A stretch of 15,180 nucleotides of DNA from Alphaproteobacteria bacterium (GCA_026984595.1 JALSRW010000203.1:1-15180); one strand, 5' to 3'; shown: positions 1 to 8,800, counted from the first letter of the stretch. Made by a program: numbers and translations. Notes: generated by a model not told the origin, from the sequence alone.

Positions 1-1163
1 AGCATCCCCTGCTCGACGCCGCCCTCCGCCATCTCGAACGGCTGATCGCCTTCGACACGGTGAGCTCCCGTTCCAATCTGGCGTTGATCGGCTATCTGGA
101 AGAGGTGCTGACGGCGGCCGGGATTCCCTTCCGGCGACTGCCCGACGCCGGCGGCGAGAAGGCCAATCTCCTGGCGTTCCTGGGGTCGGTGGAGCGTCCC
201 GGCATCGTCCTTTCCGGCCATACCGACGTGGTGCCGGTGGCCGGCCAGAACTGGAGCAGCGACCCCTTCCGGGCGGTGCTGCGCGACGGCTGCCTCTACG
301 GTCGCGGCAGCGCCGACATGAAGGGATTTCTGGCCTGCATGCTGACAATCGCCGAGGCTGCCGCTTCGCACAGCCTGCCGCGGCCGCTGATCCTCGCCTT
401 CTCCTACGACGAGGAGGTCGGCTGCAAGGGGGTGCCCGTATTGATCGAGGCGCTGCAGGCCTGCGCCGCGCCGCCGCTCGGCTGCGTGGTGGGCGAGCCC
501 ACCGGGATGCGCATCGCCGACGCCCACAAGGGCAAGATCGGCCTGCGTTGTACCGTGCGCGGCAGGGAAGCGCATTCGGGCCTGCCGCAGCTCGGCGCCA
601 ACGCCATTTTCGCCGCCGCCGAACTCATCGCCTGGATCGCCCGCGAGGCCGAACGGCTGGCCGCCGAAGGGCCGTACGCGGAAGGCTTCGATCCCTCCTT
701 CACCACCGCCAATGTGGGGGTCGTCGAAGGCGGCAGCCAGCTCAACATCGTTCCCAACCGCTGCAGTTTCCTCTGCGAATTCCGCACCCTGCCCGGAGAG
801 CAGCCGGAAGCCTGTGCACAGCGCCTGAAGGCCCATGCCGAGACGGTCGTGCTGCCGCGGCTGCGAGCACGGGCGCCGGAAGCGACCATCACCTTCGAAA
901 CGATCATGGCCTATCCGGGACTGCAGGCCGATCTGGACACACCGTTCGGCCGCCTCTGCCGGCGGCTGGCCGAGCCCGGCCCACCGGTGAAGCTGTCCTT
1001 CGGCACCGAGGCCGGCCATTTCGCCCGCGCCGGCATCCCGGCGCTGGTCTGCGGACCGGGGGATATCGCCTGCGCCCACAAGCCGGACGAGCATGTGGCC
1101 CTCGACCAGCTCGAGCGCTGCCTCGGTTTTCTCGACATCCTGGTGCGGCAGGAGCTGCAGTGA
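1..1163 (+). CDS. argE: Acetylornithine deacetylase-like M20 metallopeptidase (5' partial)
   Basis: This is a cytoplasmic zinc hydrolase of the M20/ArgE family. It probably removes the acetyl group from N-acetylornithine in arginine synthesis. The frame is open to the left edge (first full codon at nt 3) and encodes LLDAALRHLERLIAFDTVSS before the first internal GTG at 60, so the true start lies upstream. M20 landmarks occur in order: SGHTDVVPV (metal His/Asp), GRGSADMKG (bridging Asp), YDEEVG (catalytic Glu pair), VVGEPTG (metal Glu), the dimerisation-domain GREAHSG, and a late SFGTEAGHF followed by CAHKPDEH with the last metal His. About 387 residues are visible, close to the full family length, so little is missing. 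The stop codon overlaps the start of the next gene (GTGA), indicating co-translation. Family membership is certain. The ArgE assignment over another M20 amidase rests on overall similarity and on these motifs. Confidence 0.85.
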   Translation, partial: HPLLDAALRHLERLIAFDTVSSRSNLALIGYLEEVLTAAGIPFRRLPDAGGEKANLLAFLGSVERPGIVLSGHTDVVPVAGQNWSSDPFRAVLRDGCLYGRGSADMKGFLACMLTIAEAAASHSLPRPLILAFSYDEEVGCKGVPVLIEALQACAAPPLGCVVGEPTGMRIADAHKGKIGLRCTVRGREAHSGLPQLGANAIFAAAELIAWIAREAERLAAEGPYAEGFDPSFTTANVGVVEGGSQLNIVPNRCSFLCEFRTLPGEQPEACAQRLKAHAETVVLPRLRARAPEATITFETIMAYPGLQADLDTPFGRLCRRLAEPGPPVKLSFGTEAGHFARAGIPALVCGPGDIACAHKPDEHVALDQLERCLGFLDILVRQELQ

Positions 1164-2119
1164 GGCCGCCGCGCGTCGAAATCGCTCCGCCCGATCTCTC
1201 GCCCTATCGCGAGGGCAACACCGGCATTTCCCATGTCTGGTGCTTCGACAGCGGCCGCCCCGGCCCGCATGTGGGGATCAACGCCCTGACCCACGGCAAC
1301 GAGCTCTCGGGAGCCTGGGCGCTGGTGCGCCTGCTCGAGCTCGGGCTGCGGCCGCGGCATGGCCGTCTCAGCCTGTCCTTCGCCAACGTCGAGGCCTTCT
1401 CGCGTTTCGATCCGGCCGATCCTACGGCTTCGCGCTACCTCGAGGAGGACATGAACCGGCTGTGGAAGACGGAGCTGCTGGAAGGGCCGGCCAGAACCGT
1501 CGAGCTGCGACGCGCCCGCGAGCTGCTGCCCCATTTCCGTTCGCTCGATTTCCTCCTCGATCTGCATTCGATGCAGACCGCATCGGCGCCGCTGCTGCTG
1601 TGCGGGCTGACCCGCAAAGCCCGGCGTTTCGCACGGCGCATGGGCTATCCGGCGACCGTGGTGGCCGATGCCGGCCATCCCGGAGGGGTACGGCTGATCG
1701 ATTTCGGTGCCTTCGGCGAGCCCCGCAGGAAACCGGTGGCCGTCCTGCTCGAGGCCGGCCAGCACTGGGCGCGCCAGTCGATCGATGTGGCGCTCGCTGG
1801 CTGCCTGCACTTCCTGCGCGCCACCGACATCCTCGACGCCGAACTGGCGATGCGTCTGGCACCGACGCGCAAGGCGGGGCGGCAGCGGTTCATCGAGGTC
1901 ACGCACGCCGTCACCGTGCGACGCGGCCCCTTCGTCTTCAAGGACGGCTTCCAGGGTCTGGAGGTGATCGAGAAGGCGGGCACCGTGATCGCCACCGACG
2001 GCGGCGAGCCGGTGCGCACGCCCTATGATCACTGCGTACTGATCATGCCCTCGCGCCGCCTCGCTCCCGGCCTCACCGCGGTGCGGCTGGGCCGGGAGGT
2101 GCCGCCGCCGCGAATCTGA
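1160..2119 (+). CDS. Succinylglutamate desuccinylase/aspartoacylase family zinc hydrolase
   Basis: This 319-residue protein belongs to the AstE/ASPA family of zinc carboxypeptidase-fold amidohydrolases. Members release an acyl group or dicarboxylate from N-acyl amino acids. The zinc site is visible as THGNE (His45, Glu48) and LLDLHS (His136). EDMNR near residues 96-100 matches the family's substrate-binding DxNR region, and VLLEAG (Glu198) fits the catalytic Glu. The frame stays open upstream to 548, but the chosen GTG at 1160 overlaps the argE stop by 4 nt and places the family sequence correctly. The upstream part is a shadow of argE. The substrate is unknown. Pairing with an ArgE-like enzyme suggests a second N-acyl amino acid deacylase, but succinylglutamate desuccinylase activity is not shown, since no other arginine-succinyltransferase pathway gene is present. 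It ends only 9 nt from the convergent minE. Confidence 0.82.
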   Translation: MRPPRVEIAPPDLSPYREGNTGISHVWCFDSGRPGPHVGINALTHGNELSGAWALVRLLELGLRPRHGRLSLSFANVEAFSRFDPADPTASRYLEEDMNRLWKTELLEGPARTVELRRARELLPHFRSLDFLLDLHSMQTASAPLLLCGLTRKARRFARRMGYPATVVADAGHPGGVRLIDFGAFGEPRRKPVAVLLEAGQHWARQSIDVALAGCLHFLRATDILDAELAMRLAPTRKAGRQRFIEVTHAVTVRRGPFVFKDGFQGLEVIEKAGTVIATDGGEPVRTPYDHCVLIMPSRRLAPGLTAVRLGREVPPPRI

Positions 2120-2128
2120 GCGAAGCCC

Positions 2129-2410
2129 TCAGACCGCGGCGCGCCGTTCCAGATGTTCGGTCGGCAGCTCGACATTGACCTCGAGGGTGGAGAAGCCGTT
2201 GCCGCGTTCGAGCTCCACCTTCACCCGATCGAGATCGATTTCCACATACTTGCGGATCACCTCCAGCAGTTCGCGCTGCAGTAGCGGCAGGAAATCGGGA
2301 CCACCACCGCCGCTTCGATCGAGTGCGACCAGCACCTGGAGACGCTGGCGCGCGGTTTCCGCGGATCCACGGTTCCGCCGGCTCAGACGAAAGAAGTCGA
2401 ACAGCCTCAC
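2129..2410 (-). CDS. minE: Cell division topological specificity factor MinE
   Basis: MinE stimulates the MinD ATPase and drives MinCD off the membrane near midcell, so that FtsZ assembles only there. The 93-residue product has the expected parts. The N-terminal amphipathic stretch RLFDFFRLSRR (residues 2-12) is the membrane-targeting segment. SAETARQRLQVLVALDR (about 17-33) is the anti-MinCD region. A topological-specificity domain follows with LLEVIRKYVEID and a final beta-strand segment FSTLEVNVELP. A reading frame continues upstream inside minD, but the GTG at 2410 gives the normal MinE N-terminus and overlaps the minD stop by 3 nt, indicating translational coupling. It is the last gene of the minCDE run. 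No terminator is seen in the 9 nt before the convergent hydrolase gene. Confidence 0.95.
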   Translation of the reverse strand: MRLFDFFRLSRRNRGSAETARQRLQVLVALDRSGGGGPDFLPLLQRELLEVIRKYVEIDLDRVKVELERGNGFSTLEVNVELPTEHLERRAAV

Positions 2411-3222
2411 GCGCTTCTCCTCAGGAGCCAGTCGACCAGGCCGCGCTTCTGGGGCTGGGTGAAGCGCAGCTCGCGCTGCTCGCCCAGAAGGCGTGCCACC
2501 GCATCCGCATAGGCCTGGCCGGCCCGCGATTTGGGCTCGAGGATGACCGGCATGCCCACGTTGGAGCACTGCAGCACCAGCGGGTCGTTGGGAATCACAC
2601 CGAGGACCGGGATGGCCAGGATTTCCAGCACATCGTCGAGCTTGAGCATGTCGCCCCGCTGCACCCGGTCGAGGTCGTAGCGGGTCAGCAGCAGATGCTG
2701 CTTGATGGGCTCCTCGCCGATCTCGGCGCGGCGCGACTTGGAATTGAGGATGCCGAGGATGCGATCGCTGTCGCGGACGGAGGAGACCTCGGGGTTGGTC
2801 ACCACCACCGCCTCGTCCGCATAGTAGAGGGCCATCTGCGCCCCCCGCTCGATGCCCGCCGGGCTGTCGCAGATGATGTACGAGAACTCCTTGCGGAGCT
2901 CGGCGATGACCTTTTCCACCCCCTCGCGGGTGAGGGCCTCCTTGTCGCGGGTCTGGGAGGTCGGCAGAATGAACAGATCGTCGACCCGCTTGTCCTTGAT
3001 CAGCGCCTGGTTGAGACGGATCCCGTCGTTGATCACATTGACGAAATCGAACACCACGCGGCGTTCGCAGCCCATGATCAGATCGAGGTTCCTGAGCCCG
3101 ACATCGAAATCGATGACCACCGTCCGGTGGCCGCGTTGGGCCAGCCCCGTGGCCAGGGCGGCGGCGCTGGTGGTCTTGCCCACTCCACCTTTGCCGGAGG
3201 TGACGACGATGACTTTCGACAA
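2407..3222 (-). CDS. minD: Septum site-determining ATPase MinD
   Basis: MinD is the membrane-cycling ATPase that recruits MinC and is released by MinE. The 271 residues start with SKVIVVTSGKGGVGKTT, the deviant Walker A motif (signature lysines at 11 and 16). VIDFDVGLRNLD is the switch region, IICDSPAGIE is the Walker B-like segment, and the C-terminal amphipathic membrane helix is KRGLVDWLLRR. The length is typical. The start codon is TTG (3222-3220). It is supported by a perfect AGGAGG on the minus strand at 3229-3234 with a 6-nt spacer, and it gives the canonical N-terminus. Its stop overlaps the minE GTG. A strong ribosome site combined with a weak codon, followed by a GTG-started overlapping minE, may set the MinD:MinE ratio. 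That last point is inference. Confidence 0.97.
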   Translation of the reverse strand: MSKVIVVTSGKGGVGKTTSAAALATGLAQRGHRTVVIDFDVGLRNLDLIMGCERRVVFDFVNVINDGIRLNQALIKDKRVDDLFILPTSQTRDKEALTREGVEKVIAELRKEFSYIICDSPAGIERGAQMALYYADEAVVVTNPEVSSVRDSDRILGILNSKSRRAEIGEEPIKQHLLLTRYDLDRVQRGDMLKLDDVLEILAIPVLGVIPNDPLVLQCSNVGMPVILEPKSRAGQAYADAVARLLGEQRELRFTQPQKRGLVDWLLRRSA

Positions 3223-3228
3223 AGGGAA

Positions 3229-3234
3229 CCTCCT
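3229..3234 (-). promoter_or_regulatory. Shine-Dalgarno site that fixes the minD TTG start
   Basis: The minus strand reads AGGAGG here, complementary to the 16S anti-Shine-Dalgarno sequence, 6 nt before the TTG at 3222. No ATG or GTG occurs at the expected position, so this site decides the start. Confidence 0.75.
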
Positions 3235-3267
3235 ATAGCGGTTGCGGTGAATCCGGCGGATCCGAGG

Positions 3268-4041
3268 TCACGGGCCCGGTTCCAGGCGGAGATGATCTCC
3301 CCTGCAGGAAATGCGCACCCGTCGCCCCAGCAGGGCCGCATCGATCTCCTCGTTGACCACGTAGACCCCGGCGATCGACACCAGCTCGGCATCGAGCTGG
3401 TCGCAGAAGATCATCGCGTTCTCGTCCCCCTCGATGCCGGCATAGGCGCGGCCGCGCAAGGGAGCGTAGACATGGATATGCCCCGCGGCGGCGATCTCCG
3501 CGCCGTGGCCCACCGCCGCCAGGACCACGAGATCGCCTTCGCTGGCGACCACCTGCTGGCCGCCCCGGACCGGCTCGCGCACCACCATCGCCGCTGCGCG
3601 GCGGCTTCCCGCACGCGGCTGCGCGCCCGCCCGGGCTCCGGCCGCCGCCGTGCCGCCGCCGGCCGCGAACACCGCGAGACCCGCCCGTGCGGCTTCCTCG
3701 AGCCAGGCCGGCGCGGCATTCTGCACGCCCACCGGCACCAGGCGATGACGACGCAACTCCTCGCTCAGCGCGACCAGATCGACGGGCTGGCGGTCGGTGA
3801 CCGCGGCGAGATCGAGGACCACCGGCGCGTCCCGGTAGAAATCGGGCGCATAGGCGATCTTCTCCACAAGCTTGGCCAGGAATTCGGGATGCTCGGGATC
3901 GAGCAGGCGCAGTGCCAGCACCGTCTGGAGAGAGCCGCGGACCTGGAAGGGGAGACTTCGGCTGGTCTGATCTGGGGTGGAAGCCACCTCTCGCTGCACC
4001 TCGTCTCTCCACCGGTATCCGGGGACATCCGGCCCGTGCAT
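3268..4041 (-). CDS. minC: Septum site-determining protein MinC
   Basis: MinC is the FtsZ polymerisation inhibitor recruited to the membrane by MinD. The N-terminal FtsZ-binding domain begins at SLPFQVRGSLQTVLALRL. A low-complexity Ala/Gly/Arg linker follows. The C-terminal beta-helix dimerisation and MinD-binding domain contains GDLVVLAAVGHGAEIAAAGHIHVYAPLRGRAYAGIEGDENAMIFC and AELVSIAGVY, which are textbook MinC repeats. The start is uncertain. The frame opens at a TTG at 4080, an ATG lies at 4062, and another ATG at 4041 sits just after GAGGAG. I chose 4041 (257 residues) because of that Shine-Dalgarno-like sequence, although its spacing is short. minD follows 45 nt downstream on the same strand and trmFO precedes it by under 90 nt. 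Confidence 0.93.
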   Translation of the reverse strand: MHGPDVPGYRWRDEVQREVASTPDQTSRSLPFQVRGSLQTVLALRLLDPEHPEFLAKLVEKIAYAPDFYRDAPVVLDLAAVTDRQPVDLVALSEELRRHRLVPVGVQNAAPAWLEEAARAGLAVFAAGGGTAAAGARAGAQPRAGSRRAAAMVVREPVRGGQQVVASEGDLVVLAAVGHGAEIAAAGHIHVYAPLRGRAYAGIEGDENAMIFCDQLDAELVSIAGVYVVNEEIDAALLGRRVRISCRGDHLRLEPGP

Positions 4042-4127
4042 CACTCCTCGTCTTGTAGCCATAACCGACGGGCGAAACAAGATCTAGTATGCGGCCCTCC
4101 GACGGAGCCTCCGGAAATCCTCCCCGA

Positions 4128-5510
4128 TCAGGCGTCGCCGCGGATTGTCGCGGCGGTGCCGGAAGCCGGGAGATTTCGCGCTTCGGTTGCAATCCAGTGC
4201 TCCAGCGCCGCCAGCGCCCGCTTCGCCAGCAGGCTCTTGCGCTCCCGTTTCGAGACCTTCCCCGAGAGTGGCGGGAACAAGCCGAAATTGACATTCATGG
4301 GCTGGAAACCGTCGGCCATGGCGCCGCCGGTGACATGGTGCAGAAGGGCACCGTGCGCGGTCTCGGGCGGCGGTGGTGCGAGACTGGTGCCGCGTGCCTC
4401 GGCGGCGGCGAACAGCCCGGCCAGGAGACCCATCGCCGCGCTCTCCACATAGCCCTCGACGCCGGTGATCTGGCCGGCGAAGCGGAGATGCGGCCGGTCG
4501 CGGAGGCGCAGGCCGGCATCGAGCAGGCGCGGGCTGTTGAGGAAGGTGTTGCGATGGAGGCCGCCGAGGCGGGCGAAGCGTGCCTGCTCCAGCCCCGGGA
4601 TCATGCGGAAGATGCGCACCTGTTCGCCGTGACGGAGCTTGGTCTGGAAGCCGACCATGTTGAACAGGGTGCCCAGCGCATTGTCCTGGCGGAGCTGCAC
4701 CACGGCATGGGGGCGCCGGCCGGTGCGCGGATCGACCAGCCCGACCGGCTTCATCGGGCCGAAGCGCAGCGTCTCGCGGCCGCGCGCCGCCATCACCTCG
4801 ATCGGCAGGCAGCCCTCGAAATAGGGGGTGTCGCGCTCCCATTCCCGGAATTCGGTGGTCTCGCCGGCCAGCAGGGCGTCGATGAAGGCCTCGTAGGTCT
4901 CCCGGTCCAGGGGGCAGTTGATGTAGTCGGCGCCGCTGCCGCCGGGGCCGGTCTTGTCGTAGCGCGACTGGAACCAGGCTTTGTCGAAGTCGATGCTGTC
5001 GCGATGGACGATGGGGGCGATGGCATCGAAGAAGGCGAGGGCCTCCTCGCCCGTGGCCGCACGAATGGCCTCGGCCAGCGCGCCCGAGGTGAGGGGGCCG
5101 GTGGCGATGATCGCCGGACCTTCCGATGCCGGCGGCAGCGCGCGGATCTCCTCGCGCCGGATGGTGATCCGGGGCTCGGCCTCGAGCGCCTCCTGCACGG
5201 TTGCCGAGAATCCCTCCCGATCGACCGCCAGCGCCCCGCCCGCGGGCAGCTTGTGGCGGTCGGCCGCAGCCATGATCAGCGAGCCCAGCCGCCGCATCTC
5301 CGCATGCAGCAGGCCCACGGCGCTGGCCGTGGCATCGTCCGAACGGAAGGAGTTGGAGCAGACGAGTTCCGCGAGCCGGCCGGTGCGATGGGCCTCGGTG
5401 CCCCGCAGCGGACGCATCTCCGAGAGCACCACCGGCACTCCCGCCCGGGCGATCTGCCACGCCGCCTCGCAGCCGGCGAGCCCGCCGCCGATCACCTGTA
5501 TCGGACGCAT
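4128..5510 (-). CDS. trmFO: Methylenetetrahydrofolate-tRNA (uracil-5-)-methyltransferase TrmFO
   Basis: TrmFO is a folate- and FAD-dependent enzyme that makes 5-methyluridine at position 54 (T-loop) of tRNA, taking the carbon from methylenetetrahydrofolate. The 460-residue product opens with the dinucleotide-binding motif QVIGGGLAGCEAAW (about residues 5-18). The family blocks SEMRP, ELVCSNSFRSDD, GALAVDREGFSATV, YINCPLDRETYEAF and GCLPIEVMAARGRETLRFGPMKPVGL follow, then a C-terminal NVNFGLFPPL near the folate-binding region. The length fits the family. The ATG at 5510 is preceded by GAGGAGG on the minus strand. The gene lies directly ahead of minCDE with a gap under 90 nt and no terminator-like hairpin followed by Ts, so a trmFO-minCDE transcript is possible. 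A candidate promoter lies at 5543-5571. Confidence 0.97.
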   Translation of the reverse strand: MRPIQVIGGGLAGCEAAWQIARAGVPVVLSEMRPLRGTEAHRTGRLAELVCSNSFRSDDATASAVGLLHAEMRRLGSLIMAAADRHKLPAGGALAVDREGFSATVQEALEAEPRITIRREEIRALPPASEGPAIIATGPLTSGALAEAIRAATGEEALAFFDAIAPIVHRDSIDFDKAWFQSRYDKTGPGGSGADYINCPLDRETYEAFIDALLAGETTEFREWERDTPYFEGCLPIEVMAARGRETLRFGPMKPVGLVDPRTGRRPHAVVQLRQDNALGTLFNMVGFQTKLRHGEQVRIFRMIPGLEQARFARLGGLHRNTFLNSPRLLDAGLRLRDRPHLRFAGQITGVEGYVESAAMGLLAGLFAAAEARGTSLAPPPPETAHGALLHHVTGGAMADGFQPMNVNFGLFPPLSGKVSKRERKSLLAKRALAALEHWIATEARNLPASGTAATIRGDA

Positions 5511-5542
5511 CCTCGTTTCCTCCTCGGTCGGGATCGGCCGGG

Positions 5543-5571
5543 CAGATAGGTGCCGAAATCGCGGGCTGCAA
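5543..5571 (-). promoter_or_regulatory. Candidate sigma70-type promoter of trmFO
   Basis: On the minus strand, TTGCAG (5571-5566) and TATCTG (5548-5543) are separated by 17 nt, about 33 nt upstream of the trmFO ATG. The matches to TTGACA and TATAAT are partial but the spacing is ideal and the position gives a short leader. This is a sequence-based guess only. Confidence 0.35.
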
Positions 5572-5641
5572 GGGAATGATGTGCATCAGCCCGATTCTCA
5601 GCCCATCTCAGCCGGCCGGGATTTCCCTGGGAACGCAGACC

Positions 5642-5688
5642 TGTGGAAAACCGCCGGGAAAACCGACATTGGGGATAACTGTGGAAAA
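5642..5688 (-). promoter_or_regulatory. Cluster of three DnaA-box-like 9-mers
   Basis: Read on the minus strand, 5688-5680 is TTTTCCACA, 5678-5670 is TTATCCCCA and 5650-5642 is TTTTCCACA. Each differs from the consensus DnaA box TTATCCACA by one base, and all three share one orientation. They lie in the gap between nrdJ and trmFO, upstream of the proposed trmFO promoter. The region is GC-rich with no AT-rich unwinding element, so an origin is unlikely. Regulation by DnaA or titration of DnaA is possible but unproven. Confidence 0.45.
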
Positions 5689-5718
5689 CCGCGATCCCCG
5701 GCATTCGAGCGGTGCGCG

Positions 5719-5749
5719 AAAAAAGGGGCCCCGAGTCGCCCCGGGGCCC
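5719..5749 (-). terminator. Rho-independent terminator of nrdJ
   Basis: On the minus strand a perfect 8-bp stem, GGGCCCCG with CGGGGCCC, encloses an 8-nt loop. It is followed, after one further C, by six Ts (5724-5719). It lies 60 nt downstream of the nrdJ stop codon and is the clearest intrinsic terminator in the window. Confidence 0.85.
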
Positions 5750-5776
5750 GGAATGGAGGAGAATACAAGGAACGAA

Positions 5777-5798
5777 CGTCCCGCTGCCCGACGGGACG
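5777..5798 (-). repeat. Inverted repeat just after the nrdJ stop
   Basis: CGTCCCG (5777-5783) and CGGGACG (5792-5798) form a perfect 7-bp stem with an 8-nt loop, 10 nt past the nrdJ stop. It is not followed by a T tract, so it is more likely a 3'-end stabilising or auxiliary hairpin ahead of the true terminator at 5719-5749. Confidence 0.5.
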
Positions 5799-5808
5799 CT
5801 ATGCGTAC

Positions 5809-8800
5809 CTAGCTGCAGCCCGTCGTGCTGCCGCAGGTATCGCATTTCATGCAGGTGCCGTTGCGCACCAGCGTAAAGTTGCCGCAGCTCGGGCAGGGAT
5901 CGCCGCTGTACCCCTTCATGCGGGCGATCTGCGCCTGCTCGGCGCGGCTGTGGAAGGCGGGTCGGGCCTCGGCGAGGTGACGTTCGCCGCCGGCGGACGC
6001 CCGCGCTGTCTCGGTCTCGGTCGCTGCCGCACCGCCGGTGAGCAGCCGCAGATTGCCGCGCACGAAGCCGGCGCTGGCGATCTGGGCCACCGCTTCGGAG
6101 GGCACCTTGCCCTCGGCGATGCCGCCGCCCAGGGAATCGTGGCGGAGCTGACTGGGATCGACATTGGCGAGATCGGTGCGGCCGAGATAGGAGATGGCCA
6201 GCTCGCGGAAGATGTAGTCGAGCACCGAGGTCGCCATCTTGATCGAATCGTTGCCCTGGACGATGCCCGAGGGTTCGAAGCGGGTGAAGGCGAAGGCCTC
6301 GACGAATTCCTCGAGGGGCACGCCGTACTGCAGGCCGATCGAGATGGCGATGGCGAAGCAGTTCATCAGCGAGCGGAAGGCGGCACCTTCCTTGTGCATG
6401 TCGATGAAGATCTCACCGAGCCGACCATCCTCGTATTCGCCGGTCCGCAGATAGACCTTGTGACCGCCGACCACCGCCTTCTGGGTGTAGCCCTTGCGCC
6501 GCGAAGGCAGCTTGCGACGTTCGGCGATGTAGCGCTCGACGATGCGTTCGGCGACCTCGATCACCCGCTCGTTCTGCGATTTGTCCCGGGATTCCTCCTC
6601 TTCCGTTTCCTGCGCCTCCGCCTCCTCGTCGTCGAGATGGATCGCCGAGAGCGGCTGGGACAGCTTGGAACCGTCCCGATAGAGGGCCAGCGCCTTGAGG
6701 CCCAGCCGCCAGCCTTCCATGTAGGCTTCCTGGCAGTCGCGCACCGTGGCCCGGGCCGGCATGTTGATGGTCTTGGAGATGGCGCCGGTGATGAAGGGCT
6801 GGGCCGCCGCCATCATCCGGATGTGGCTGTCCACCGAGAGATAGCGCTTGCCGATGCGACCGCAGGGATTGGCGCAATCGAACACCGGCAGATGTGCCTC
6901 CTTGAGATGGGGCGCCCCTTCCACCGTCATGGTACCGCAGCAATAGGCGTTCGCGGCCTCGATCTGTTCCCTCGAAAAGCCGAGAGCGGAAAGGAGGTCG
7001 AAGCGCGGATCGGCGAGCTGATCCTCGCGGATGCCGAGCGTTTCCTTCAGGAACTCCTCTCCCAGGGTGAAGCGGTTGAAGGCGAAGCGGAGATCGAAGG
7101 TGCCGGGCAGCACCGCCTCGATGCGGCGGATCGCCTCGTCGGTGAAGCCCTTGGCCCGGAGCGTCTCGTGATTGATGTGCGGCGCTCCCTCGAGGGTACC
7201 GTGGCCGACCGCGTAGCGGCCGATATCCTCGATCTCGGATTCGCTGTAGCCCAGGGTTCTGAGCGCCTGGGGCACCAATCGGTTGATGATCTTGAAATAG
7301 CCGCCGCCGGCCAGCTTCTTGAACTTGACGAGGGCGAAATCGGGCTCGATGCCGGTGGTGTCGCAATCCATCACCAGGCCGATGGTGCCGGTGGGGGCGA
7401 TCACCGAGACCTGGGCGTTGCGGAGCCCGTGCGTCTCGGCCGCGGCCAGCGCTTCGTCCCAGCTCGCCCGCACCGCCTCGACCAGCTCGGCATGCGGGCA
7501 ATTGGAGGCATCGAAGGCCACCGGCGGGGTGTTCAGCCCCTCGTAACCGGTGGTCTCGCTCCATGCCGCCCGGCGGTGGTTCCTGAGTACCCGCAGGAAG
7601 TTGTCGCGGTTCTCCTCGAATCCGGCGAAAGTACCCTGTTCGGCCGCCATTTCCGCCGAGGTGGCATAGGCGGTGGCGGTCATCACCGCCGAAATGGCGG
7701 CGCAGTAGGCACGCCCGCGATCGCTGTCATAGGGAATGCCCGAAGCCATCAGGAGACCGCCGAGATTGGCGAAGCCGAGGCCCAGCGTGCGGTATTTCCA
7801 GGACAGCTCGGCGATGCGCGCGCTCGGAAACTGGGCCATCATCACCGAGATCTCGAGGACCATGGTCCACAGTCGCACGGCGTGGCGCAGGGATTCGGTG
7901 TCGAACCCGTTGTTCTCGCGCCGGAACATGATGAGATTGAGGGAGGCGAGATTGCACGCCGTGTCGTCGAGGAACATGTATTCCGAGCAGGGGTTGGAGG
8001 CGTTGATCCGCCCTCCCGCCGGGCAGGTGTGCCAATCGTTGATCGTGGTGTCGTACTGGATGCCCGGATCGGCGCTGAACCAGGCGGCCATGCCGATCCT
8101 GTCCCACAGCTCGCGAGCCTTCAGGGTCTTGGCGACCTTGCCGTCGGTGCGCCGGACGAGCTGCCACTCGCCATCCTCCAGCACGGCCTTCATGAAGGCA
8201 TCGCTGACCCGCACCGAATTGTTGGAGTTCTGGCCGGAAACGGTGAGATAGGCCTCGCTGTCCCAGTCCGTCTCGTAGGTGGGGATCTCGATTTCGGTGT
8301 AGCCCTGGCTGGCGAACAGGATGATCTGCTGGATGATGCCTTCCGGCAGCATGCTCCGGCGGGCGGCGCGCACCGCCTTTCCGAGCGCCGGATTTTCGCG
8401 CGGATCGAAGCGGTCGGCGCCGGCATAGGCGGGATCGTGGCAGGCGTCCATGATCGCCTTCGCGTGGCGTGCCAGCAGCTTGGAGCCGGCCACCAGCTCG
8501 GCCACCTTCTGTTCCTCGATCACCTTCCAGTCGATGAACTGCTCGATATCCGGATGGTCGATATCGACGATCACCATCTTGGCGGCGCGTCGGGTGGTGC
8601 CGCCGGACTTGATGGCCGAAGCGGCGCGATCGCCGATCTTGAGAAAGCTCATCAGGCCGGAGGATCGGCCGCCGCCGGACAACGGTTCGCCTTCGCCCCG
8701 GAGCGAGGAGAAATTGGTGCCGGTGCCGGAGCCGTATTTGAAGAGGCGCGCCTCGCGGATCCACAGATCCATGATGCCGCCCGGATTGACGAGATCGTCC

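Noticed and set aside
548..1159. Upstream continuation of the AstE-like frame
   Set aside because: It overlaps the argE coding region out of phase and encodes an Arg-rich sequence unlike the family. The GTG at 1160 gives the normal start.
2323..4452. A plus-strand frame open for 709 codons opposite minCDE
   Set aside because: It is the complement of minE, minD, minC and the end of trmFO, with no family signature or ribosome site.
5580..5810. Replication origin at the DnaA-box-like cluster
   Set aside because: There are only three imperfect boxes, with no AT-rich unwinding element and none of the genes usually flanking an alphaproteobacterial origin (dnaA, hemE, parAB).
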